Origin: Pyropia haitanensis
Lineage: Eukaryota > Rhodophyta > Bangiophyceae > Bangiales > Bangiaceae
Assembly (NCBI GenBank): GCA_008729055.1
Contig: SDUX01000004.1
Location: 5,782,559-5,846,558 of the forward strand
DNA length: 64,000 nucleotides
Reading direction: 5' to 3'
The position numbers were made by a program, and so were the translations under genes. The notes beneath the pieces are model-generated. The model was not told the origin of the DNA. It did no database searches and saw only the letters and a list, made by a program, of their open reading frames with translations. Shown one piece after another: positions 12,088-24,277 of this stretch (positions within the stretch are counted from its first letter, which is position 1; every line of letters starts with the position of its first letter).

Positions 12088-13501
12088 GAGGGGGGGAGGG
12101 AGAGCGGCGGCGGGAGGAGGGCCAGGACGGCGTGGGGAAACGCGGGAGCGTCACGGCGCCAACGCCGTGCCGGCGCGGGGAGCGCGATGGGTGTGGCAGC
12201 GGCGACGGAGGCCGGGGGGAGGGGGGAGGGGGAAGGAAAGGGGGGACGGCGGCGGTAGCTTGGGGTTGTGGCGGGGAGGACGGCGGCAGCGGCGGGGAGG
12301 GTGAGGGGCAGGAGGCGGGCGCGCCCGGAGGGCGGGGGACCGATCGTATCTACGCGGCCGGCCCGGATCGTCGGTGCGGCGGTGGTGGTTGGCGCGGTGG
12401 ACGAGACAAAAATAACGGCGCAAAAATCGGGTCGGGCCTGGTGTGTGTGACCATTAAGTACATCACATGGGCCTGCGAGAGGAGAGCGAGTGGCCAACAC
12501 TCTGCGGGAAGAGATCGATTGATGAAATTGAATCAAGGCGAACATTGGATCACCACTGGGAAGCGTCACGATCAAGATTTAGGAGGATCTGCGCTTCGTG
12601 GCCCCCGCCTGAGGCTCACGCACAGCCGTTGATCCAAACGGCCACCCTCCAATGCCCACGTATACCAGCGACGTTCCACGGCGCTGCGGAGGGAGGGAGG
12701 ATGCATGACCACTAGCCGGGGATGCCTAGCCGTTGGCCACTGGCCATGAATTCCTCCCCGCCCAGGCATGGCGATGCTGCGCCCTCGACTCTTGATGACG
12801 CTCGCCCTCGCCTAGCGGCGGGGCCCCGCTCAGCGCGCCAGCGGCGGCCGCGGCGGCGGCGGCGGTGGCTCATGCACCATCGCCCGTGCGCGCACGCGGG
12901 ACGCCACGGAGGGCGGGGGGGAAGAGCAGAAGGGGGGGGAGGGGAGCGTGGGGAGGAATAGGGGGAGCAGGGAGGACGACGTGTGCTTTTCTTGCCCATC
13001 TCCTCCGCCATCATTGCCCAGGTTGTGGAGAGGAGGTGGGGCGTGACCGCGCGACGCCGTCTCTGGTGTAGGTGGCGTGCTTTGGGGCGAGTGCGCGTCG
13101 AGAGGGGGGAGTGAGCGACGGCATCTGCCACTGACCCCGCCGCCGTGGCCGCAGCGGACGGAAGAAACCGCCATTTCTCCGGCCGAACCGTCGAGCCCCT
13201 CATGGCGCGCGCATCTGGTACCGTCTTGCGCACCGTGGTGTCGCCCCCCCTGCGTCGTGACCAGCCTTCCCGCCACCCGACGCAACAGGCTCTGGCGAGG
13301 AGGTCACTCCCGGCTCCCCTTTGCTTTCCCCTCCCCGCCGTTCTCTCCTCTACCTCCGTCCTCTCCCGTTGTTCTTCTCCCTCCTGCCATCTTCCCACAG
13401 CCCCCCCGCACCCCCCCCCCCCCCCCACCGCCAGTATCCTCCTTTTCCCGCCGTCGGTTAGGCAAGGTGGGTGTAGGGCGACGCGGCACGCGACGTGCTG
13501 C
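12088..13501. other. Divergent intergenic region between the TUTase and Hint genes
   Basis: No gene is supported. Positions 12400-12720 are mixed-composition sequence; 13300-13440 on the plus strand is strongly pyrimidine-rich (C/T blocks) and looks like a leader or core promoter of the Hint gene rather than coding DNA, although the Hint reading frame remains open through it. The two flanking genes are transcribed away from each other, so both promoters should lie here. Confidence 0.5.
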
Positions 13502-13703
13502 ATGTCAGAGGGGGAGTGGAGGGAAGGGGCAAGCACGCGCAGAGGAGGCGGCGGCGCCGCCATGGCGGTGGCCGCGCCTGCGGGTGTGCCGTTGGCCACT
13601 TTCGACAGCCGCGGGCGTTGCCACGGCGACGACGGCACCAGTGGCGGCCGCGATGAAGGCGGTGGTAGTGGCAGTGGGCGCGCCCGGCGCGAAGACAGCG
13701 GCA

Positions 13704-13735
<32 letters not shown>

Positions 13736-15438
13736 CGCGACGACGCCACGCAGGCGAGCGCGGGAGGCCGGGGGGCAGCGGCCGCGACACGGCGCATCTC
13801 GGTGATGGTGGCGGGCGCTGCCGCCGTCGTGGTCGCCGCCGCTGCCGCGGTTGCTGTGGTGGGCGGCGGAGGCGGCGGCGGTGGGCGCGGCGGCGGAGGT
13901 CGCCCCCCCCCGCCCACCACCCGGCAAGCAGCGAGGCGAGAGCCAGAGCCAACAAAGGAGCCGTACCCCCTGGCGGACGTGGCCACCACCTACTGGGCCA
14001 CCTCGGAGAACTTCCCACTCGCCTGCCAAGCCATTACGCTCAGCTTGCGAGGCACCACCACCGCGGCGGGCCGGCCCGGCGTCTCGTTCCTCCCGGGCCA
14101 CGCCCTCGAGTCTGATGGGGCGGCGTGCGGGGTGGCGCCCGCCGCGACTACCACCACCGGCGGTGGCGCTGTGACGGCGGGCACCGGCGTGGGCCTCCTC
14201 CTCACCACCCGTGCCGCCATGCTGTCGGCCGCCGCGGCCGCCTCGGCGGGCGTGTCGGACCTGTACGCCATCGCGGCGGCCAACACACAGGCGTACCGGG
14301 TGGTGGCGGGCATCACCTTCCTCGACATGCACGTGGCGGTCGCGCGGGACGGGTCGCTGTGGTGCCCGCCGACGGCGGTGGCGCCCCTGTTCCCCCGCGG
14401 CACCGTTGCGCTGCTCATGCGGCTGGGGTGGAACGACACGGTCAACGCGCCGGGGCTGGGCTTCACCCTCCGCGCGGGCGACGCGGTGGTCTGGGTCGCC
14501 CACCCGTCGGGCCTGTCGTGCGTCTTTTCGCGGCCCGACGGGTCCACCGACGGCCGGCTGCCGCCGGCCGCGGCCGCCGCGGCCGCCGGCCGGCCGCCGG
14601 TGGAGACGCTGCCGCCCGAGCCACCGGCGGGCCCGACGCCCGCCCCCGCGTGGGGCTACCAGTGCTTCCCCGCCGACGCCGGCGTGCGGGTCCGCGGCCG
14701 CCGCGGGGTGGTGCCGATGGAGGCGCTGCGGCCGGGCGACGCGGTGCCCTGCGCCGGCTGCGCGGACGGCTGGTCCCGCGTCTACGCGTTTGGCCACGCC
14801 ACCCCCGTGGGGGTCGCCCCGTTTGTGGCCATCACCGCCGCACCGGCGGGCGGCAACGCGTCGGCGGCGGCGACGGCGGGCGCGGGGACGGAGGAGCTGG
14901 TCTTGACGGGCGGCCACTACGTGGCCGTCGGTGGCGGCTGGCGCCGCGCCGACACCGTGGCGGTGGGCGACACGCTAACGGGGATGCGGCCGCCGCCGCC
15001 GCCGCTGCCGGGCGGTCGACCCCCACGCTCCCCTGGCGCGGCCGCCTCGGTGGCAACACCCGCGACTGCTCCGTCCGCTTCCGCGTCGGCGTGGGCGCTG
15101 GCGCCGGCGTTGGTGGGGGCGGTCCTCGGGGTGCCCCCCCCCCTCCCCACTCGCCACCCACCACCACCACCTGGGTCGTCACCGCCACGCGCGTCACCCA
15201 CCGCCGCGGGCTGTACGCGCCGCTGACGATGGGCGGGGAGCTTGGCGTCGGGGCCGCCCGCCTGCGCGTCAGCGCGTACGCGGTGCCGCCCGCGGTGGGC
15301 GCGGCGGTGACCGCGCCGCTGCGGGCGGCCGCGGCGGCGGGCGTGCCAGTGCACCGGCCGGTGGCCGTGGCGTTGGAGGGGGCGCGCCGCCTGCTGGCCG
15401 CCGCGCGGTGGGTGGTGGCGGGGGGGGAGGGGACGTAG
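13502..15438 (+). CDS. Membrane-anchored Hint (hedgehog/intein) domain protein, with frame break
   Basis: Hint domains catalyse self-cleavage through an N-S acyl shift at a conserved Cys. Here residues about 98-122 form a hydrophobic N-terminal anchor, followed by an unrecognised ectodomain of about 260 residues with no hedgehog signalling-domain motif I can see. The Hint module then starts at YQCFPADAG (Cys388, codon 14663-14665), continues through VPMEALRPGDAV and LVLTGGHYVAV (Thr469, His472) and reaches GDTLTG. Its last strands, RVTHRRGLYAPLTMGG and RLRVSAYAV, are in the next frame and stop at 15436-15438. No AG dinucleotide occurs between 14941 and 15238, so a canonical intron cannot join the two parts; the C10 run at 15134-15143 is the likely break, one base short. 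Start: Met at 13502 follows the pyrimidine-rich leader; 13145 or 13562 are alternatives. Confidence 0.75.
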
Positions 15439-16187
15439 GGGGGAGGAAGGGGGGGGACAGCAGCAAGGGTGGAATTGGGGGGAATGGGCGGGAGGGGGAG
15501 GGGGCGGAGCGATGTGGCGGGGGAGGGTGGCGGGAGGGGAAGGCGATCCCTGCGGGGAGGGGCGCCGCCGGCGTAGATTGCGGCTGGCGGGGGAGGTGGC
15601 GGAAGGCAGCCGGAGGGGGACGCGGCACGCGGATGGACGCGGAGACTGCCGCTAGGACTCTAGCAGCCACCGCCCTCCCAAAAGCGCAACAGGGGGGCGG
15701 TGATGGAGCGAGCCGTGGCTGCCACCCCGCCGCCCCCTTCCCCCCGCTCCCCGCCAGGTGTGGGTTCCAGGCGTGCGCTGCACACAAGAGAAGAAAGACA
15801 ACACGGGCGACGAAAAATACGCAACTGCCACGCGCGACGCGGCGGCGGGACCGCCGTGACAGGACCACCCACACCCACCCACCTACCCACCCACCACTCC
15901 CCCACAAAGAGAAAAAAAAGAAAAAGCAAACAGGCGCGGGTAGAGGCCCACAGACACTGGCGCAGACAGACAGCATGAGGCCGGCGGTGTCGCTGGTGTG
16001 CCGAGGGGGGGACGCGCGCAATGAGAAAGAACAACCACCTGCAGCGTTAGCAGAGAGAGGGGGGGGGGGACGCCAGCCGGCGACGTGGGCCACGCGGTGG
16101 CGGCGCGTAAGACAGACTCGAGCACGCCGTCCCAGACGTGCCCGCCGCGGCGGTGCGGCCGTGCGGCGGGGTGTGCTCCCCGCCCTG
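15439..16187. other. Convergent 3' region, no gene
   Basis: Lies between the stops of the Hint gene (+) and the LRR/PP2A-B'' gene (-). The minus-strand frame of the latter stays formally open here but translates T/C-rich sequence into poly-Phe/Ser and has no homology, so it is taken as 3' UTR. Short ACCC-type repeats at 15868-15896 and A-rich tracts at 15905-15930 are seen; nothing else. Confidence 0.5.
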
Positions 16188-19100
16188 CTAGACCCCCTCG
16201 ACTGGCACATTGGCAAGCGCCGCGTCGGGCGGTACACCCCCCAACGCCATGCCCCCGCCAGGCACCGCGGCATCGGCCGCCGCCGCCGCCGCCACAGGCG
16301 CCATTGACGCCATCGCCGCCGGCGCCGCCGGCGCTGCCGCCGCCGCCGCCATCGGCACCGCCGCGGCACAGCTAGTGCCGTCACTGGCGCCGGCGCTGGC
16401 GCCCGCCAACGCCGCGTCACCCCCCCCTCCCTCGGCGGACGCCGCCGCGCCCGTGCCCGCTCGCTCACCAGTCTTGCGCAGGTCCACCAGCGCGCCGTTG
16501 TCCTCGCGGCACAGCAGCGCCTGGAGGATATCGCTGCGGTCCTTTTCCGCGACCGCCCGGAAGTGAGGGAGCGAGATGACCAGGGGGGGGGAGAAGGGGC
16601 CTCGGGCGGGAAGAGCCCGTCGCGCCGCCCGCCGGGGCGGCGGGGAGGCGGCCACCCGCCCGCTACCGACGACGGCGGCGACGCCGCCGTCGCCGCAGCC
16701 GCCGCCGACCCCAATGGCGGCACGGGCGGCGGCGACCCCGCCCGCCCGCCCCGCGTCCCCGCCGTGCGTATTCTGCCGCCGCCGCCGTTGCAAGCGCCCG
16801 GCTGCCGCGGTGGGAGCGCGCTGTTGGTGTGGCCTGGAGCTGGTTGCCCCCCTGCCCCTGCCCCCCCCACCGCAGCCAGCATCATGTCGGTCGCGTAGTG
16901 CCAGACGTCGCCAAACGCAGCCGGCTCCAGTCCGTCCGCCCGCATCAGCCGCCGCTTGTCGGCGTAAAAGTGCGCCGCGTCCGCTGCCGAAAGGACGCCG
17001 TCGAGGTCCGCGTCGAGGAGATCAAAAAAGTACTCGGCGGCGGAGCGCGTCGATGCGTCCTGGGTGGCGGTCCAAAAGACGGCAAACTCGGCGATGTCCA
17101 GGCCGCCGCCGCAGTTCGCCTCCTCGGTCGGTGGGTCCGACTCGTCCGAGCTGCTTAGGATCTCAGAGCTACTCAGGTGCGCCTGGTCGTCCAAGCCACC
17201 CGCAGGGGGTACGGAGGACGGGACAACAGCAGGGCGATGGGCGGCTGGGGAGGCGCCATCGTACGACGCCTCGGGCGCGAGCAGGGCCTTTCCCATCACC
17301 CCGTTTGGGCACAGGGGTATCGTCGACGATGGGGCAGTGCCGCCAGCCGACAGCGCCGCGCGGGCGGCGGCGCGGGCGGCCTTGACCCGCCGCTGCCGCC
17401 GCTGGGCCGTCCGCGACGGCGCGCCCCGCCGCGCAAACACAGCATCCACAGCCGCAGACGTCAGGAGCCCCCGCTGCGCGTTGTACGCCACCATCTGCGA
17501 GAGGCGCAGCACCCGCCCCGGCGTCGGGTGGCCACCGTCGCCGCCATCGTTGCTGCCGTCGCCGCCGCCACTGTCCGTCGACCCGAGCGCTGCCGCAAAC
17601 GCGCGGCGCGCCTCGGCAATGCGGTCCGAGCGGAGGCCCGCCGTCACGCCCGCATACACGCCGCTCTCCGCCGAAAGCAGCCCCGCGCACAGGCCGGCGC
17701 GACGAAAGTCCCGCAGCCGCAACGCACTCCATCGGGCGCCGCGCATGGCGTAGAGTACGAGCGCCGCCGCGATGTCGGCCTCTTCCGTCGCAGACAGCGC
17801 CTTCTCGGCAGACCGCCCGATGCCGTCGCCGCCACTACCGAGGCCGCGACCAACGTCCGCCAACAGGTTGGAGGAAGAGGAAGACACGGACACGCCGCCG
17901 ACGGGCGACGCACTGCGGCTGGTGGGGAGACTACGCCAGCCGCCGCCGGACACGCCCGTCCGCGACTGCCTGGCAGCCACCAGCGCCCGCACCACCGCCA
18001 CGACCGCGGGCGCCCCAACGGCGGGCGCCGTGGCCGACTCGCGGAGGATGTTAAAGAGGCGCGTCTCCGCGTCTCGCTCGCGCAGCTGGTCCTGCCAAAA
18101 CGCTCCAAACGCAGCAAACGTGACGCGCTCCTTTCCCGGGCGGTCGGGGGAAGCCACTTGCGTGACGGAGCCGGCAGTGGGTGACCGCGAGGCGAGGCTG
18201 GCCCCAAACCGCGGCCCCGCAGGCCTCACCACCCCCCCAAACCGGGGGTTACCCCCAGTGGCAAACCCATTGAGGTGCGCGCCGCCGCTGGCCGCAGCCG
18301 TAGATGAGTGCCGGCGGGCAGTGTGGAAAAACGCGTCGGCCGCACAAATGGGCAGCCCACACAGGGTGGCGATGGAGGGGAACGCCGACTGGCCCGCCGC
18401 CCCACCACAGCGCGAAAACATCATCCGCAGAGCCGACTCCTCCACCCGCGCCCGTGCAGCCAAGTTGGTGCCACTCGGGCTGTTGCCACCACCATGCGCC
18501 AGCCGCAATGCCCGGGTGCGGAGCGCGGCAAAGTCGATCACTGGCGGCGCCGCCGCCACATCGACGGCCGACCGGGTGGTGGTGGCCCGTGGGCAGTGTG
18601 CGCGGCCTGCGGCGGGGCCGGTGCGGCCATTGGACACGACCCCTCGGGTGTGTCCCGCGACCGAGCTGGCCGAGCCGTTCCCGGGCGGCGAACGTCTCCT
18701 GACGCCGCCAAACGATGGGGGGGGGGAGGTGCCAGGCGACGACGCCACCGCGGGCGACGGTGGCGACGCCATCAACGCCGCGGCCGGTGGTGTCGATGTT
18801 ACGGCTGACGGAGCCGCCAACGACGGTGATACGGGCGGTGGCGCGGAGCCGGTGACCACCGCCGGCGACGAAGCCGACACGATGTCACGCGCGATATGCA
18901 CCAGACCAGACGGGCTTGGTGACGGTGTCTCCTTGGTCTGTGCCGACGGGGAGAAGCGGGCGCGTAGCTTCTCCCAGATGAGCAAGTCTGGTCGTACCGA
19001 CGGCACCGACCGCGCCCGCTTCTGCGCCAGTGACCGCACGGTAATGGCGTCACGGCCGCTGAGCGGCTGCGTCAAAAAGCACGACGCGCCACGCCGCAAG

Positions 19101-21925
19101 CACCGCGACGCCGCGTCCGCAGACGCGTCGGTGCGCCCGACAATGACAATGGGCACTGTCGCGTCTACGGCGCGGAGGGCCATGATGAGCGCCTCGGTGG
19201 TGGGCTCCACCCCGACCACCACCACGTGCACGTGGGAAGGCACGAGCGACAGCGCCTCTTGCGACTCGAGCACGGCGGTCGGCACGGAGGTAGTGCCAAC
19301 GTCGGCGCTCTCCCCAAGCAGCGCTTCCACCCCGTAGTGGCCGGTGCCACGAAAGCCCGCAAGCAGCACGCAAAAGCGGATTTTGCGAGGCCCCGCGGCG
19401 GCCCCGCCGGTGCTGGCCGAACCGGCACTGCTGACGCTCGACGCGCTGTGTGCAGAGCCGCCACCGGCGCCACCGGGCCACACGGCCCGCGGGGAGTGCG
19501 GCGAGCGGCCACGACCACCCTTGACCGACGGTGGGCTCGTGGTAGCAACACGGGTCATACGAGCGGCGTCACCGTCCGTTGACAACCGTGGACTGTCCGT
19601 CATATGCTTATCGATAGAGGAGTGCGACGGTGGGGATGGCGGCGCGCCAGCACGGCCCACCGGTGAAATCGCCAATGACATATCACCATTGGCCACAGGC
19701 TCCTCAGCGGTCACAGCGGCGGCGGTGGCTGATACGATGGGCGTTTCATCCACTGACAGCGACCCCGATATGTCGCTCACCTCTGCCTCTGTCGGGGACT
19801 CAAGCTCGGGGGTGCGCGGTGGCGACTCTTCCTGCCGCCACACCACCGACGCGGCCTTGCGGCGCAGCGCGGGCGGCAGCGCCGCCGCCGCCGATGACGC
19901 GTTGGACGTTTCGGCCGTGATGCGGGCCACGAGCGTCACCGTCGGGGACACATCCAGGGTGGACAGCGCGGCGGCCGACAGCATGCATGAAATGTCCAGC
20001 TCGCCGCCCAAGCGGTTGCGGCCCAGACGAAGGGAGCGCAGCAGACGGCAGGCGGCGAGCGGAGCCAGCACCACCGACTTGTCGTGCAACGCGTTGCCGT
20101 CAAGGTAGAGGGAGCGGAGGCTGCGACAGTTGGCTAGGGCCGTCAGGTCCACTGTCCGCAGCTTGTTGTTGTGCATCCACAGGCGCTCCAGCTTCGGGCA
20201 CGCCGCCAGGGGCGTCAGGTTAATCGCGGTAAGCTCATTGGCGTTGAGTACGAGCGCCTGTGACAAGCGTTACCGGTTCCCAAAGCACGGGAGACCACAT
20301 CATTGCATGCAAGAAAACGCGTGGAGCAGACATGGCAAGAGACAAAGAAGCACACAAGGGTGGCACACAAAAGGAGGGTTAGCACCAGAAGACCGACACA
20401 CGCACGACTCTACTTGCATGCATCACAGCATGCACCAACACTTCGAGCGGTTGCTACCTCTCCCGACGCGGTGCGCCCGCATCACACGCGTGCAGCTCGT
20501 CCACACGACCCACCCAGTGCCGCCCACCTGCACGCACACTCATGCCACAGCCTCGCTCCCACTCCTCATGCCATAGCTTCGCGCCCACTCCTCTCGACAC
20601 CCCACCAAAAGCTGCCTCTGTCGCCGCGCGCGTACCTCGAGTGACGGGCAGAGTGCCAGCGGCGTCAGGTCAATTTCGGTGAGGGCGTTGGAGGCGAGGG
20701 ACACCTCCCGAAGCGACCGCGGCTCGGGCACTCCTCCCAGCTCAACCGCCACCAGCTGGAGGCCACTCAGCACCAGGGCGCCCTTGACAACCTCCCGCGT
20801 CGTCCACGTGCCGTCCTTGACCCATCCACCCGCCCCCGTGGGCACTTCTTCCTCCTCCTCCTCCGCGGCCGTTCCGTCGACGCCGACCACGTCGCCGGCG
20901 GCGTCCCCAGGAACAGGTGGCGGACCCGCGGAGGAGGCGCCTGCACCGCTACTCCCCGGCGGCAAGGTCACCGCCCCCACTACCGCCTCTGCCGTCCCCG
21001 CAGGCCTAGTACCTGCCGGCGCGGCCGCGGGCGCCCCGCCCGCGCTCGCCCCGTCCCCGGGCGTCGCGACCGCCGCAGCGGGCGTGGCCGCAGCGTCTGC
21101 ACCCCCGCCGGGGCGCGCCAGCACAGCAGCCACCTCCGTCTTGGCCACGGCCGCCGCTGTCGCCGCCGCCGCTGCCCCCGCCGCGACGGACCTTGACGAA
21201 GGGGCGTCCGCCGCTCCCGCCTCCTCCCCCCCCCGGCCCCGCTCCCCCGCCGCCCGGCGCTCGCTGACGGGGAGGCTCAGCCGCGGGAGCGGGCCGCCCG
21301 CGTCGGCCAGGACGGCCGCCGCGGCGGCCGCCGCCGCCGCGGTGGGCGCGTCCACCGCCACCGCCGCCACGGTGGACGCGTCCACCGCCACCGCCGCCGC
21401 GCCGCCGCCACCGCTGGGTGGCGCGCCGCCGCTCGCCGCCGTCACGCCATGCAGTAACGGCCGCCGCGCGCTGGCCGGCATGGACGGGCGGGACCGCGGC
21501 GACCGTTCCGCCGCAGCGGCGGCGGCGGCGGCCGCCGCCGCCGCCGCCGCCGCCGCTGCCCGAAGGGCCGCCTCGACGGCGGACCGCGGGCTCGGCACCG
21601 CCACCGCGTCAAGGCCGCCAAGGCCCACCCCGTGGGCGGGGGCACCCGGAGAGGGCACCCCTCCTCCCCCACCCCCGACGATGCCGTCACCGCCGCCGCC
21701 ATCCCCGCCGCCGGGACTGCTGCCGCCACCCCCTGAAGGTGAGAGCGGGTGCCCGACGCCGCCTCCGCTGCCGCCGCCGCCGCCACCACCACCACCCCCC
21801 GTCCCGCCGCCGACGCCGCCGCCGCCATGTGCCCGTGGGCTCAGCCTAGTCCCCGATGGCCGAGGGTGGTGGCGGCCATCGTCGGCACCCGCTGGTACGC
21901 GCGGTCGTGGCGACGCGGGCGGCAT
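16188..21925 (-). CDS. LRR + pseudo-receiver + EF-hand PP2A B'' (PR72-like) fusion protein
   Basis: Two exons, 21925-20636 and 20257-16188, joined in phase 0 (GAG/GTACGC donor, CACAG acceptor, 378-nt intron). The join restores a continuous leucine-rich repeat block: LTEIDLTPLALCPSLE runs into ALVLNANELTAINLTPLA and on through four or five more repeats. At about 19390-19020 a CheY-like receiver fold follows (KIRFCVLLAG to CFLTQPLSG), but the acceptor Asp and the Lys are replaced, so it is a pseudo-receiver. The C-terminal third matches PP2A B'' regulatory subunits: VTFAAFGAFWQDQL, LDIAEFAVFW, and an EF-hand loop DADLDGVLSAAD at about 16970-17030. The final B'' helix VISLPHFRAVAEKDRSDIL lies one frame over, after the C9 run at 16591-16583, so one base appears to be missing. 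Likely a scaffold directing PP2A under Ca2+ control; targets unknown. First exon start is the first in-frame Met. Confidence 0.8.
20258..20635 (-). other. Intron in the LRR/PP2A-B'' gene
   Basis: GTACGC donor at 20635-20630 and CACAG acceptor ending at 20258 on the minus strand. The 378-nt intron is less GC-rich than its exons and splits two consecutive leucine-rich repeats in phase 0. Confidence 0.85.
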
Positions 21926-24277
21926 GGGGCGCCGCGCCCGACGCCCCTACGGGAGAGGGAAGGGGGGGGAGCGAGACGGAGCAGAGCCGGGGGGGAGGGG
22001 ACGGTTGGGTCCTTTCGGCGCCCACGCACGCCGCTGGCCGAGTGATGCCTACACGGCGGGGGGCCGTCCAACAAGGAGGACAGAGGGCCGCGGCGCGTGG
22101 TGGACGCACCACGCCGCGGGTACGTGCCAACAGGGCCCAGAACGAATGGGATGCAAAGGGGACGACGCAACAGACCCGCACCACACGTAGACGCAGCAGA
22201 CGCCAACGAGCACGGACGCGTCCGGGGGAAGCGACGGACGCAGCTCCAGCAACAATACTATTCAACAGCAACAACAACAAAAGAAGACCGGGAAGGGGAT
22301 GCACAACAACGCTTGCCGCTGGTGGGAAAGGGAGAAGAGGTGGGGGAAGGGCGGCACGACCGTCTGGACAGCGAGACGGTTACAGGGCGGGGATGGATGG
22401 GGAGGACGCAGGTGGGGGAAATGTCGGTATGCGGGCCTCGGCAGCTTGCCGTCGGCAGCGTCGCGGTTGCAAGCGCACGTCGACGGCCGACTCACGCGAC
22501 GTGGCCGTACAGGGCCGGCCCGCCGCACAACGGGGGGGGGGGGGGGCGAGGAGGGGTGGAGCGGGAGGGGGGGGGGCAGCAACGAGGTGGGGGGGAGGGG
22601 GGGAAGAGGCGGGGGCCAGCTGGCCAGCGCGGTGCGCGGGGAGGGGGCGGGTGGGCGGGTGGGGGTGGCCGGCGTGACGGTGGCCACCCCTCTCGGCCAC
22701 CCACCCCGCGCGCGCGTGGCGGTGGGGGGCGGCCGGCGGGGACGGCACAGAAATTGACTGGCTGTGGAGCGGCCTGCGGCGGGGGTGAGGCGCCGACGGA
22801 CCGCTGGGGGGGGCCAGCGAGACACACCCCCCTCCCATTTACGCGTGGGGACCTGCTCCACTGCCAAAGTAAAAGTATTTTTGCTGCGGCCCGCGAGGCG
22901 ATGCGGCCAGCCACGTTGCAGACGCGAGCTCCAGTGCGCAATCATCGACTGACATGGTGACAGTCTCGGTGCTGGCGAGGCCACCCCGCCCAGGTGGTTG
23001 GCCACGTAGCGTGGGCCCCACCCGAGACAAGTGACTGCCGAGGACCGCCGGCCGGTCCGTCGTCGCTCCTGTTGGGCCGGCGCCCTCCGCGGCTCGAGGA
23101 CGCGGTGCACCGCGGTGCCGCGGTGGTATCGACGGGGTCCGCGGCCGTGCGAGACCGCGACGGCGTGTCCGGGCTTTGGACAAGTCCGCCGCGCACCCTG
23201 GCGTGGGCGGAGAAGACCACTACCCTGCCCGTGGCGGTCGATACGTCTGGTCAAGGGGGGGTCGCGACGGATGCTTGTCCCGACCACCGTCCGCCGCGTG
23301 GTCTGTAGTGCGTACGGGCGTGCACGCCGCCCACGACTCTGTCGTGCAGGGAGAAGGCATAGTGGAGCGTTGCTGCCATCGCGGTTGAGCCGGGCTCGGC
23401 GCGACCCCGGCTGACGTTCCGGTCGTCTTGTACACGCAGGGGTGCCCCAGTGGAGGGCCCAGCGGCTATCCATATCAGGAACCAGCCTGCGGAAGGCCCT
23501 TGCAAGGGCGATCAGCGCCTGGTGGATTGGAGAACCAGGCGGTTCGGATAACACCACAACACAGGAGGATAGGGGGAGCCGCCTGCCTACTCCTAAACAG
23601 AAGACTCTTGCAGAGGCGCTCAGGGACTGGCTGAGCGAAGGGCCAGGCGGCAGGTCCAGCCGCCTGTCTACTTGCGTCCTGATCGGAAGGCTTCTTGCAT
23701 CAGCGCTGAGGGACTGGTGGAATGACTGACCAGGCGGTTCGGGATCGGACAGCAACATCGAAGAACAGACCAAGCCGCCCGGCTACGTGACAGCTCACGG
23801 GATGGCCCTTGCACGGGCGCTCAGGGGATGACAGATAAAGGGCCAGGGGGTTCGGACACACCGCAACAGTGATACGCAGGCCAAGCCGTCCGCGTACCAG
23901 GGCCACATTCGTAGCCCAGGGTCGCTGCACTCACTGACCACGAAGGGCGCGACAGCGGGCTTCCCCTTGTGCGTGTTCTCGCCATGGTCGCAACAGCTGT
24001 GATAGTGACAACTGGCGCTCACAGCAACGACCGGGTGGTCCTGCCATAGAGCGTCGTCGGCCAGTTAGCTAGTCAGGCGGTGGGGCGGGCGTACGAACGA
24101 CACGTCGGTGGGGCCACGCGTGGCAACGCAGCGCCACGGTTCGCCCGAGGCGTGGTGAGCCACAACTGGCCGGGACAGGAGCGTCGAACGAGCCAATGAA
24201 AAAATGAGTATGCAGCAGCCTGCCCACTACGAACCCCGCCCCAGTGCCCCGCGCAGGGCGCACCCCCGCGCGGCCCC
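21926..24277. other. Long intergenic region between the LRR/PP2A-B'' and lipase genes
   Basis: Positions 21926-22850 are the GC- and G-run-rich 5' flank of the LRR/PP2A-B'' gene. From 22850 composition drops and four degenerate repeat units appear (separate entry, 23487-23901). A minus-strand frame is open from 23773 to 22262 but its only structure reflects those repeats; no domain is recognised. Positions 23950-24277 should hold the 3' UTR of the lipase gene. Confidence 0.5.
23487..23901. repeat. Degenerate tandem repeat, four units of about 86-115 bp
   Basis: Units begin at about 23487, 23599, 23685 and 23800, each opening with a version of GGAAGGCYCTTGCANNGGCG, followed by YCAGNGNNTGGTGG and CCAGGCGGTTCGG, and ending with an AAGCCGYC-like block. 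Spacing is 112, 86 and 115 bp. In one plus-strand frame three units read as related peptides (LAEALRDWL, LLASALRDWW), the last followed by a stop, so the array could be a decayed coding repeat, but a non-coding satellite is equally possible. Confidence 0.7.

Noticed and set aside
16600..16860. A second intron in the LRR/PP2A-B'' gene before its last conserved helix
   Set aside because: The only nearby AG gives the wrong phase with the visible GT donor, while one missing base in the adjacent C9 run explains the frame, as in the other genes.
22262..23773. A 503-codon minus-strand frame as a gene
   Set aside because: Its only structure comes from the degenerate repeat units and from G/C runs; no homology, no splice sites, no plausible start context.
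23487..23901. CRISPR-like array
   Set aside because: Units are long, diverged and contiguous with no unique spacers of constant length, and the genome is eukaryotic.
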